From: Patiria pectinifera
Taxonomy: Eukaryota > Echinodermata > Asteroidea > Valvatida > Asterinidae
Reading direction: 5' to 3'
Assembly: GCA_029964075.1 (NCBI GenBank)
Contig: CM057137.1
Span: 682,001-746,000 of the forward strand
Length of the DNA: 64,000 nucleotides
The notes beneath the pieces are model-generated. The model was not told where the DNA came from. It saw nothing but the letters and a program-made list of their open reading frames with translations, and made no database searches. Both the position numbers and the translations under genes were made by a program. Positions 1 through 12,000 of the stretch are shown piece by piece; position 1 is the first letter of the stretch; each line of letters begins with the position of its first letter.

Positions 1-2009
1 ATTCATTGAGAGTATTTATTTTCTGAGTGCAGAGGTTGATCTAGCTTTCAGGAAATGGGAGGGTTGATATGAAGGAAATCTAGATGCTTTTTCCTGCATT
101 CTAAGGCAGTTTGAGAATAAATCTAGGAATTTCAGCATTCCATTTATTATTTTGGCCCCATTTTACTGGCATGACATGATTCAGTGGTTCCCCCTAGAAC
201 CACTACTGCAGTGCATGGTTACTTTCCAAATGAGGTCAATCAATCTATCTAAATAATTATTTAATCCAACAACCTTTTTTCTGGAAAAAAAACCCACCAA
301 CATCCATTTTCCAAATTCATGGCTTTGCTCCAACAACATTTTACATGATTACAGCACATACATCGAGTGCTAGACCCAGCAGTGAACTTAAGTACAGATT
401 TTCACTGGTTAGCATGAAACTATAAAGAAACGGTTTGATGAAAACGTAAAAAGTCCAACCCAATTCTGTTTTCTTAAAACAGTACTACTACAGTATTAAA
501 ACTTGTACTACAACAAGGAGTTTTGAAGAGTTTTTTTGTTTGAAATCCATAAATAAGTTCATGCAATGTAGCCTAACGAAAGTATTTTTGAAATACACAG
601 GCTTGACAATCTTCTTCTCAGATTCAATATGAATATTTTAAATAATCTCAAAGAAGAATTCAAGGCATTTTATACCATGGCAAACAAATGTAATTTGAAA
701 CAGTAGAAGTTAATTGAACTGTCTATTGGGCCAGATTCCATACTTTTAAGACCATTAAAAAAAAATTGTAAAAACAAACATTGCACATTTCCATCATTAT
801 GCAAAGAAAATGGCTCACTTAGAAAGAGATTGACTTGTCTCGTCATGCACATCCCAAATACAGCTTGGCTGTTTACCTGTAGATTTGAACTTGTCTATCT
901 TGGAAGGAAATTTTGCAGATGAAAAAAATTAACACCTGAATAGTTCAAGCTGTCTCCCTACTTTGTCTTTAAAAAAAAAACGAAGCCATTACCTTCCGTG
1001 TAGTTTTCTGTTTTTTCTTCCTTAGTAGCTGCCACATGTGGGCCTTCTATCGATGAATTTTACATTTGAGTCTCTCATTACGTTTAACATATTCACGGTT
1101 ATCGGATCTTTTGCCAAATTGGCGTGGCTTGAATATGGCAAAATCTTTCTCACTGGCTAAACTGGCACCGAGTATTTTTAATGCATAATAACAAAATGGT
1201 GAAAATACAAACTGTGGCATACAGTACAAATACAAAATATTATGTATACAGATAATGGTACATGCAAACAGGCCAGTGGGTTACGAGCTCACTTCTAGAC
1301 TGGTTATCGCCTTCTCTAGATAGCATTTTCAAATGTTCATAAGTGAAACGGGGAACCAGTGAAATGTCATTGTCCTTCACTCTCCCTTGGTACTAGACGA
1401 TAAAGCGCCCTCTATACAGCTCACGCAGATCGTCCATCAGAAGATTCGTTAAGTTTATCGCTGAGTATTTAATAAGTTGTCTTCATGGAGTACTGCCAAC
1501 AATACAAGAGTGAGTACATTTTGTCACAGTAAACATTCATCATTGATGAATGCCTTTGAAAACTATACACAAATATTCCTGTATCTCTCAATCATCTCGG
1601 TATTAACCAGTTCACGCTGGGATTGTTTTAACAAGAATGTAACGAGGCGCGTGTTAACTTTTCACTCTACCTCAAGCCAGGCGGGACGAAGCCAACCATC
1701 GGGCAGCACACTTATATTTCCGGCCTCGCTTGCTGCGAGTGGGCGGTCGCTGACAGATGTTTTCCGGCCTCGCTCCCAGCGTGTTTATCCGTCATCCGTT
1801 CCGAATATCGCAAAACTTTTGCGGATATACACGTCATCCGACGCAAACTGGTTAAGGAATCTGCAGCATAAGATTCTATCCTGACATATAAAACTTGCAA
1901 GGAACCATCCCTCAACATAATACAGTCTTCACTTCACAGAAGGAGCCTTAGTTCTGTCTCAGAATTGTCTTCTCTGAGTCTGTGGATGAGATGTTTCAGT
2001 AAGCTTTGC
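1..2009 (-). other. L3MBTL 3'UTR and downstream DNA
   Basis: No coding sequence recognised. Several TTTATT boxes on the plus strand (AATAAA for the minus strand) occur, including near 15 and 143, so the L3MBTL 3'UTR may run through much of this stretch. A TTAA-flanked element occupies 1607-1851. Confidence 0.5.
1607..1851. mobile_element. TTAA-flanked inverted-repeat element (piggyBac-type MITE), copy 1
   Basis: A 245-bp element bounded on both sides by TTAA (1603-1606, 1852-1855). Ends are CCAGTTCACGCTGG at left and, inverted, CCAGTTTGCGTCGG at right. TTAA target duplication is diagnostic of piggyBac-type transposition. A second copy in opposite orientation is at 58289-58531. No transposase is present. 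Confidence 0.75.
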
Positions 2010-3042
2010 TCAAACGTCTTCAGCGCTCTTCAGAATGAGAATTGCGTTGTAGATCTTGAGCGCTGGCCCGAGTTTGATCGTCATGATCTTGACAATGTCT
2101 GTCTGGGTAAGGAGTAGGAAGGCCTCGCCATCAATTTGCTGAAATAAAAAGAAGCAATTTTCATTTACTGTTTTGTCACTTTAAGTTTCAAGTGATTTTG
2201 TTTTTTCCCCTCAAAGTTATAAATCAAAGTTTGATTCGAATTCAAGTTAATAGAGTTTAAATGGTAATTTTAGCCACGAGTGCTTTTTCTTGCATTTACT
2301 GGAGCAGGCATTGTATTCGTGAAAATGTAAGATGCCAATTGTACGTTTTTTCTTGAAAACACATTTCACAATTTTTGTTCCCATTTTTCTTAAGAATATG
2401 TGATGACAAATATCAATAAATCTGACAATCAAAATAAAATCAAATAAAAAATTGTCTTATTCGGATTTTGCATTTTTCTCCACGTGACTACAGCCCGTGC
2501 TCAGGCCAGTTCCGTCTCATTTTGCGTCTCATTCTAAACTGGCTGTTTGTTTAATTCCACTTCCTCCCTCACTCACCTCGTCGGCAAACTTGGATGCGTG
2601 CTCCCCGCACCCTGGTAGCTTCTTGACAAAGTCAGCCACCTCCTCAGTGGACCACTTGGCCACGGCGCTGCGGGACAGGTCGGCCAGGCCGGGCAAGAGC
2701 TTGGAGTGCTGCTCCCAACATAAGGGCAGGTCCTTGGCCGGGTTGGGTGACATAGCAGACATAAAGACAGACTGGTGCAGCTGGTGATGGAGGTTATTGG
2801 TCTTGGATGATTCTGAAAAGAGGTGGGGTGTTGGGGGTTCAAAGCAGAGATTGAACAAAAAATAAGGCGAATCCTGTTTCTTGAACTGTTACTGCTTGAC
2901 ATATTTACATTTTTTTTCATCAAAGTAGGAGATTTTATTTAATTTTTTGGGGGGGGATACTTTTTTTGACTTACTTTCATCTTTGTCCTGGTGGGATTTC
3001 TTCTTCTTCTTTTGGAGCAAGATAAGGGGTGTGCCTTTATGT
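2010..3042 (-). CDS. L3MBTL: L3MBTL exons 16-18: basic linker and C-terminal SAM domain
   Basis: Exon 3042-2975 encodes [20 protein letters not shown] and was chosen because its phases (2 in, 1 out) link the finger exon to the SAM exon. Exon 2812-2577 encodes [25 protein letters not shown] and the SAM start ([17 protein letters not shown]). Exon 2138-2010 encodes [19 protein letters not shown] and [14 protein letters not shown], then the TGA stop. SAM domains mediate self-association. This end matches L3MBTL1 and L3MBTL3 almost word for word. Confidence 0.9.
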
Positions 3043-6000
3043 CTGTATGAAAGGGGGGAACAAAAGTCTCTGGATAAACCAGTTCGGTATTCCAACTGGG
3101 CATGTGCACATCAAGATTTGCCGATTTTTTATTTTTCTATCGGGATAAAAATGTCATCCTATGCGCGTTAAATCATAGCAGGGTACCAGCAAAATTGAAG
3201 AGATCATCGTGTTCGGAAGAACAACATTTTTCAAAAAACCTTTGTTCAGCAAAGTGTTTTAGGTTTCTTTGTGTGGCCAAACTTTTTTTGATTGCAGGAA
3301 AAATATTGCACAGAATGCAGATCTGGTTACCACGTCCCCCATAGCCTTGTGTGCATTTATCTGCTGTGGTTATCCCACAGCAGAATGTTGCTGTGCACCA
3401 GACTATTTTGGAATACCGAACTGCCTTATTAAGTCCAATATGAAAAGAATGTTGTAGCCACATTGTTTGTTTGATGATGCAGTCAAATGTCAGTGGCAGA
3501 TCTACAGATCAATGGTTTGTTCCTCTCACACAGCTCTGAATTTTAATCTGCACATCATGTATATCGACCATTACTTTATAACTTTGGAATTATAGCCTTT
3601 ACTCAAAATGCCAACTGCAAATACATTTTGTAAGACTGAGCACACTTGTAATTACTTTCGTTTGCCCCTCCCGAGTGCCAGGGGTAGCGGTGGGCGCCCA
3701 GGGCCCCTGGGGCTTGGCGACGGTGAAGGTGTTGCTGACTTGCTGTCACCGTTCACTATGTTCAGGTTCTTCTCATTAAGCGGGCAGCCTGACAACTTGT
3801 GGTGGCCTGAGTATTTGCCCGTCACGTGGCCCGAGCCATCGCAGCCTGGGGTCGGGCATTTCCTGAGAGAGAAAGAAAAAAAACAGGTAATTTTTGTGAC
3901 AAAATATTACATTCATGAGTACTTAATCCTGAGTACTCCTGAGTAGATATGCTATCCACTGATGCATGCTGTACAATACATCATAATGCAAACCACAATG
4001 CAGCACACTGAGACGTGTACAATTTGGTCCCGGGGAAACCACATTCGCAGGATTTGGACCCTTTACTGTCAAGACTCTTCTGCCAAAAAATGACAAGTAA
4101 CATAGCAACCCAGGAAGGTGATTCTGCACAGGTGGGTGGGGTCAGGGAAAAGGGCGGGGTCAGGTGGGTGGGGTCAGGAAAAAGGTGTGATCAAGAGGGT
4201 GGGGTCAGGACTGTAGGAAGGGACTCCAGTAATTTGAATACACAATGACCAACCAATTAGTGATCTCGTTATCCGGTATCCACCGACTTACTTTATTTCA
4301 GGTGATTCAATCGGGGACTTCTTCCCGTCCTTGGATAGTGACTTGGAGCCGGAGTATAGCCGGTCAATTATGGGCGATTCCTTGGCCATGTTGAGGAGGG
4401 AGTAGGGACAGCCAAAGGCACTGCAATGACAATCAAACACGCCAACGTTTAGAAATGATCCAGAGTTTCTGAAACTCAGCTTGAAAATCAACAGAAAATC
4501 TTTCAGGAAGAAAAAATAAACACACAATGAAGACTAACCTGTGATGCCCAGTGTACTTGGCCCCTTTGATATGGCCCACTCCATTGCATCCTGGTGTTGG
4601 GCAGCTGGCTGGCCTGAAATACACACCGAAAAAAAATACAAGTCAATGGTAAAAATCAAAAACTAAGAATACTCCGCAGTCAAAATGGCAGACAAAATCA
4701 TGGTTTTTCAATACAATATATTGCTGGGCTTAAACTTAAGGAGGAAGACACATGAAGAAATGTTCCGTTTGAATGTGCAGTAATGTCCAATATAAATGGT
4801 CCGGAGAAACCAACAGACAGTACTGATAAACTTATGAATTGAAATCCCGTCAATCACAAGTTACGCGATGAACAAGAACTTAGGAATGCCGTTATTCCTC
4901 TTCATCAATTTGAATAGCTTGTGATGATTTATGATGACTTTTGATGACTTGTGAAAATTTGATTACAACTGACAAATCATCAACCGTAATGGGACTCAAC
5001 ATCAGCTCTAGAAGGTGGAAACCAGATGTGACATCAAGCTCTTGGGACAATCAAACAGGAAAGAATGCTTACCCTTGGTTTGAGACCAGCTGTGAGGGGC
5101 GTATGGGTGGCACCAGCGCGTGCCCCGTCTTGTTACACCAACCCACTGGGTGTATGTCGGGACTGTCATCATCCAACATGAAATCGTAGTCATCCGTCCA
5201 GCCGTCAAAGTGAATCCTGAGCCGGTGACCGTCGATCTCAGCTACAGAGGCCGCACGGATGAGGGATGGGTTGCGCACGTCTACCGATTCCAGACGCATG
5301 CCGATTTCAAAACCGACCGGCGGCCGCTGTGAATAAAACAATAATGCGGTTTGTATACAGACTCTGTTCATGAACAGCAGATGACAACAGACTGGTTCGT
5401 GCAGGCATGGGTGAAGTATGCAGGAGGGATTTTATTCTAAATGTGCATAAACCGTAGCATCTTCATGTGAGTGTCAGGCGCCGTCTGCAATGCGTTCAAA
5501 TGTCCCTCCCAGCGACTTCCCCAAACTTTCTCTTTGAAACCACTATGAGGGTATTCGTGCAAGGAGTCTATAGCACCTTGTATGAATTTCTCAAAGTTTT
5601 CACAACTATTACCCCTGTTTATTTAGACATAAGATCAATTTTTAAGCAGCAGTTTGAGATCGGTGACAGATTTGATGAGAATAAGTCAATGTGCTGTTTA
5701 CTTACCGGTTTGAATGCTCTGGTTGGCACGGCAACAGACTTGGTTCTGGCTAAGTAGTCGGCCCATGTGAAGTTAGCTATGTCTTCATAGTCTGTGAATT
5801 ACAAAGAAGCTTAAAGTTAGATTCTGATTTTAACAACTTTTACAGTATTAAAAACAAATTGGCAACTCCTCATTGTTATTGTGATTCAATCAAATGTCAT
5901 CCAATCTCAAGTCTAAAGGCGAGCACTTTAAATTTCAAATGAACTGTGATGAAGGTATTCCTTTATCATGGTTCATCCTCTGTTACTTGTAACTTGGCTT

Positions 6001-9000
6001 ATGAGCGACTTGTGATTGACTTGTGACATGTGTAATTGACCTATGACCAACTTGTGATTGACATGTGCTTGACTTGCGACTGACTTGCGATTGACCTATG
6101 ACTGACATGTGCTTGACTTGCGACTGACTTGAGATTGACTTGTAATTGACTTGCAACTACACTTAACTTGTGACTGACTTGTAACTGACTTGTGATTGAC
6201 ATGTGACTGACATATGATTGACATGTGATTGACATGTGATTGACATGTGATTGACTGTGATTGACTTAATTGTATTTTGACTTGTGGCTGGACTTGTGAT
6301 TGACCTATGATTGACTTGTGATTGACTTGCAATTGACATGTGATTGACTTATGATTTGACTTGTGGCTGGACTTGTGATTTGACTGGCAACTAGATTTAC
6401 ATCTAACTTTTGAAAGACTTGACAACTACGGACTTGTAATCACTTCCTCAAAATCCCCTATTTTCATTTTAAAATGAAAACCACGTCCACAGGCTTCATA
6501 GTGTCATGATGCTTTCCCCATTTTGCAACGAGACATTTTTTTAAAATGAATTTCAGTTTAAAAGTTTGGGTCGAAATTTGACCTCCAAACTCAAAAAGAA
6601 CCTTTACGGTAATGAAACACGACATCTTTTTGATGAAACTTCAGTTTAAATGTTTGGGTTTGAAATTGGACCTCCCAACTCAAAAAGAACCTTTACCGTT
6701 CGGCGGTGACAAGATTTTCCCGTTCTCTTCACACCACCCAACAGGATGGATGTAAGGTGAAGATGAATCGCACCAGTAATCGTACATGTCCTCCCACGCA
6801 TCGAAATGGATCAGGAAACGGCTCTCCATGATGTCTGTCACCGTGGCAACGCAGATAAGGGAAGGGTTCTTCTTGTCGATAGCCTCTAGTTTCATTCCTT
6901 TGCGGAATCCCTGCGGGGTCAGGCAGTCCTAAGAAAGAAAACCGAGGAACATTTTCAGTGACAAATTTTCCTTCCTCTATGGAATCTTTTCCAGGTAAAA
7001 ATTCCGGTAGAAACAAGTTCAGTCGGTTCAACTGGTTTCAACTGATAAAGGTGAACTGCAAATTGGTGATTGGTTTGACTGGTTTTGAACTGGTATAACT
7101 AGGTATTGAACCAGTTTAAACCAGTTCAAAACTAGTCAAAACCAGTTTAAGCCAGTCACCAGTTTCCAGTTGAACTGGTTTTATCCAGAATTTTCAACTG
7201 GGTTGTCAGGTACAAGTACACATATGTACCAATTATATAAAACTGAATGAGTGAAGATTTGAGGAATCGATTTCTTACATTTTCGTAGCTTTTGAAGAGC
7301 GTCTTTGGCGCGGCTTGCGACTTGGTCATCTTCAGGTAGGAGCTCCAGCTGAAGTTGTCAGCGTTGAAGCCTGCCAGAAAGAAAGACATACATTGTACAT
7401 ACATTCCAGGTTATTTCAAAGCATTTGCTGCCACAATGTATCAGTATTAAGCCAATACTAAAGTGAATATTTACTCAGTGAAAAAGGGTACTATAAACAT
7501 TCATGATCAAAGGGGTTGCATGTGATGCACTTTATTTCTGTGTTGACAAAGTCTGGCAGATCCCACTACGCTAAGGTTCGAACACAAAAAGCCTACATGC
7601 TGACTAGCATAACACACACTGTACACATTATCCATCCCAAATATAAAACACAAGTCAACTTAATGCAAAAGAAACACAAAATAATATTGCACATAACAAC
7701 GTACGCTAACCAAACTTCAGACATACAACTGGCATCAAAATAAAAAGAAAGGCAAAATTGCAACATAAATACACATACCATAGCACAGTACAAGACAAAA
7801 TGCAAATCAGACATTCCTGCTTGGCTGTCCCAAATATACTGAATATTCAAATATACTGAATATTCAAATATACTGAATATCCAAATATACTGAATATCCA
7901 AATATACTGAATATTCAAATTCCAATCATCATCCGAATTCTCAAATAGCCACTGTTTGCAACTTTTTTGTTGACGGCGGTTCATTGCTCCTTTTAGCAGG
8001 GCTAAAGCCCTTGAAAGTTATAAATTACTGCAAAAACATTTCAGCGGCCCATAACGTCGATCGTTGCATGCACATTTTACCCAGTGCACTTTGCATGCAG
8101 CATTTGATGGGCACGGCACCCAGTTGCAGCTGGTGTGTCAACTTGGGCCAAGTTCGGGCAAGGACCATTAGTCGAGTAGTGGTTGATTTGTGACGTACCT
8201 TACGCCTGCGCACTGATAGCAATGTGCGAACGTCTCTAGTCAAACGCTGGTCAAAATGTCATCGCAAAACTTCTGGATCCTGGCTCTCTGCTAGCGATAT
8301 GAATGCGCGCGGCTATTGGTTACCAGCGAAGCAACCAAGCCCCAGTAGGCTGGTTCCAAATAGTCGACTAGCGTAGTCAACCACTGTTGACTAGACAGAG
8401 TTCGGGCAAACGTTAGTTAACCATTGGTCAACTATAGTCCTTGCACGAACTTGGCCTGGATCGGCGAGTTTCTACTATTCGGTCAAGCACAGTTTCAAAT
8501 ATACTAAATTATTCGAACATTGACAGCCCTAATTCCTGCAGGTGATATTTCTACCAAATGAACAGCAACGAAAATACACGCGGAAACATACAGACCAGTA
8601 AAATCAAACAGATTTAAGCGCAGTACAGCAAAGAAAAATCCCAAGCCTCTATCAATGCATGCATGCGCACTTTGCAATGCAAACAAATGAACTAAACCGT
8701 CTGCATGCCACAAAATAATTTTTTTAAAAGCAGAGCCACTGCTCAACTTACCTCTGCCTATTTTATCAGGCATAATTTTTTTTTATGGCAGGGGGAAAAA
8801 ACAGAAATAAGGTGTGTTAAAAATGCTGAGCTTTCATAGATTTGGTGCACACAAATAATTTCTGCCACTTATTGCATTTATTTACCACTGTACAGCAGAA
8901 AGCAAACGTTTCAAACTTTTTTTCTGAGCGGAAATGTGCACAACCAAAAACAAAATTTAGTGTCTTTGTTTTTTAAACTTTGATAGGACTGTAACCCATT

Positions 9001-12000
9001 AGCACTTTGCTACATTGTATTTATTCCCCGATGAATCCACAAAACCATCCAGTGGTTTGGGGAGGTACAGGGAGTAACAGGCACGATGGTTTAGGGTTGT
9101 ACGAGACAAATCGGTTAAAACCTTCTTTTTTAAAATCTATTTTTAAAAACAGAAGTTTTAGATACTGGCTATCTGCGGCAGCAACAAGCATTTCAGTTCA
9201 GGCTGCTGTTAGCAGCTTATTAGCTGCTAAAGGGTTAAAAATACTCAGTTGAGAGGACAAAACAGCAGGGGTCAAATTCACAGAGCTGCTAAGCACAAAA
9301 ATTTGCTTAGCACAAAAAAGTCTGGCTTATAAAAGCAGGTTACCAGCCAAAACTCCATGTGATTTTCATGCTAAGCAAACAGCAGCTGAATACCAATCAC
9401 GAGCAATATACATCACATGGAGTTTTGGCTGGTAACCTGCTTTTATAAGCCAGACTTTTTTTGTGCTAAGCAAATTTTTGTGCTTAGCAGCGCCGTGAAA
9501 TTGGCCCCAGAGGACTGACCCTTTGGATACTGCAGTTTGTGATTGGTCTTCTCGCACCAGCCGGCTGGCTGAATGTCCAGGGAGTCCGCGTTGACCCAGA
9601 AGTCGTAGCACTCGGAGTAGCCGTCGAAGTGTAACCGGATGCGATAGCCGCGGATTTCCGCTACCGTCAAGACACAGAAAAGGCATGGGTGTTTGGGGTC
9701 GATGCCTTCCAGCTTCATGCCCACCTTGAAGTTGTTCTTGCCGATGGGGAAAGCCTGTGGGTTACAACGTGGTTTAATATTCAAAGAGTGGTTTTTGGTA
9801 GTGGTTGCTGAGAGTGGTCTATGGCAGTGATTGCTCAGAGTGGTTTCTTGAAGTGTTTTTTTAAGTGATTTTTGGAAGTTGTTTAATTCTGTAGGTGGTT
9901 TCTGACAGCCAGTGGTCGAATTGGCAATGCTGAGAGAGGTTTCTGAAAGTGTTTTCTGAAAGTGATTTCTGAAAGCGAATACAGTGGTTTCTGAAAGTAA
10001 GAGTAATTTGTGAGAGTGGCATTTTTTAACACAGTTTACGGGAATGGCTTCTCGGGGTGGTTTCCGAGAGTGGTTTCTTAAGCAGTCTTATTTCTCCATG
10101 TGGTTACACATCTTAATAAGAAAAATAACCTGGGCAGGTTTTACTTACATCTTTGAAGTACTTGGCTGGGGCAGCCAGTGCATGCTCCTGCTGTAGATAT
10201 GTGGACCATGTGAAGCCTTTCTTCTTACCTGAGATTTAAAAATCAAGATTAGATGTAAAATTAATTTGCAGAGAAAGATAAACAACCACACAATCTGAAA
10301 TATAAGAAGAAGGGGTTGAAGAGATTGTCACTTGCAGCATAACGATGGACATCATTTATATTTTGTCCTAGTTACTAATGTAGCAATGATGTTACTTTTA
10401 CCAGGCCTTTACGTTAACTTAACCAACTCCTACATACGTTTCCATGTATCCTACCTGGTTTAATTGCGACGGGTGATTTTTCCATCCCTTTGATGTTGAT
10501 GGTCATCTTCAGATCCCCATGGAGATGGGCCTGTGATCAGTCATAAAAAGTGGGAAACAAAGATTTGAGAAAAGTTTCATGTGAGTCAGTCAAAAACCTT
10601 TACCAAACTTAAATTTGCTAACCGTTAAGCAGCTTAATTCAGCTGTGCCCAAGATACAACTGTGGCTTTAAAATTATACTTGGACCTTTTTTTACAGAAC
10701 ACCCCTTCATCACTGGAATCCCATCACCGTTGGAATCTTTTCAGTCTTCTGACGACATATGCTGTCCGAAACGTTGAGTTTCCCCCAGATCTTTTCAAAA
10801 CCTCACAAACTCACAAAAGAGATTTGTCACATGGTGCTACTGTAAATCTTTATCTTAATACTTTCTCTTTTTACCTTGCCCTCAGGGCCGGGACTCTTGG
10901 GTTTACGTCCAACTTTCTTCTTCAGCATCATGTTTGAACTCTTTTTCTTCTCCGAGTCCTTACGCAAGGATCCTTGCCTAGAGAAAGAGGGTGTGAGATC
11001 AATGGGAAAACATGAGACCTGCTCCATCAAATTGAGGAATATTACGTTTTGAGTTAAGCCACTTGCTAAGCAATTTTTTTTTTACACTGGATTAACTTGT
11101 GATTAACTTGTGATCGACTTGTGATCGACTTGTGATTGACTTGTGATTGACTTGTGATTGACTTGTGATTGACTTGTGATCGACTTGTGATTGACTTGTA
11201 ATTGACTTGAAATTGACATGTGATTGGCATGCTATTGACATGCGATTGACATGTGATTGACTTGTGATTGACTTGTGATTGACTTGTGATTGACTTGTGA
11301 TTGACTTGCGATTGAGTTGCAATTGACTTGTGATTGACTTGTGATCAACTTATGATTGACTTGAGCCTGGCCTTGTGATTGCTTTGTGATTTTTCGTGTG
11401 ACTGACTTGTGATGGACTCAAGTACACCACTTGTTCAGACTACTTACTTGCTGGCGTAAGCTCCCACGCAGGACTGGCTGCAGAACCGACCGGACTTGCA
11501 GAACTCTGCGATGGGTCCTTCCTTCAAACACTGCTCACAGACGCATACCAATGGCTTGCTGCCCGGTTCCTTCTGTAGGTCCTCTGAAAGGAAAATGTAA
11601 TCAAGCGGTTAACACATTAATCTGTGTTTAATTTGATGTGATGAGGAACGAATACTAACAGCAAAGCTAGGATTTCTAATCATTTGTGTTTTTTTAACCA
11701 ACGTTTGATGTGGTAAAGCAGCTTATATAAGGATGACAGGGAGTTGAAATGAAAATGTTGTTTTGATAAGATCACACTTTGTACTCAAAAAGTTTACTAA
11801 CTGAAATTTTGGTCACTTTTACTACTTTAAGGGACTTTGTTTTGTTTCTTTTTTTTTTTTTTTGTTTTTTTTGTTGGGAGGGGGGTGTCTAATACTGAGA
11901 TTGAGGTGCAAGTCTTAGTAGCAGTGGCACCCCCACCCCCATTTAAGACGTGTGCCCCCCCCCCCCATCTTCCCGTAAATCCACGCCTTCTTACCCAGTG

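Noticed and set aside
1477-1884. 135-residue plus-strand open frame
   Set aside because: Lies over the TTAA-flanked element; no protein family recognised.
6041-6425. Open frames made of [11 protein letters not shown]-like repeats, also at 11092-11322 and 32231-32479
   Set aside because: Products of minisatellite arrays in introns; no domain and no splice or start support.
11090-11430. Possible CRISPR-like array
   Set aside because: Units are 10-11 bp with no unique spacers, and the setting is an animal gene intron.
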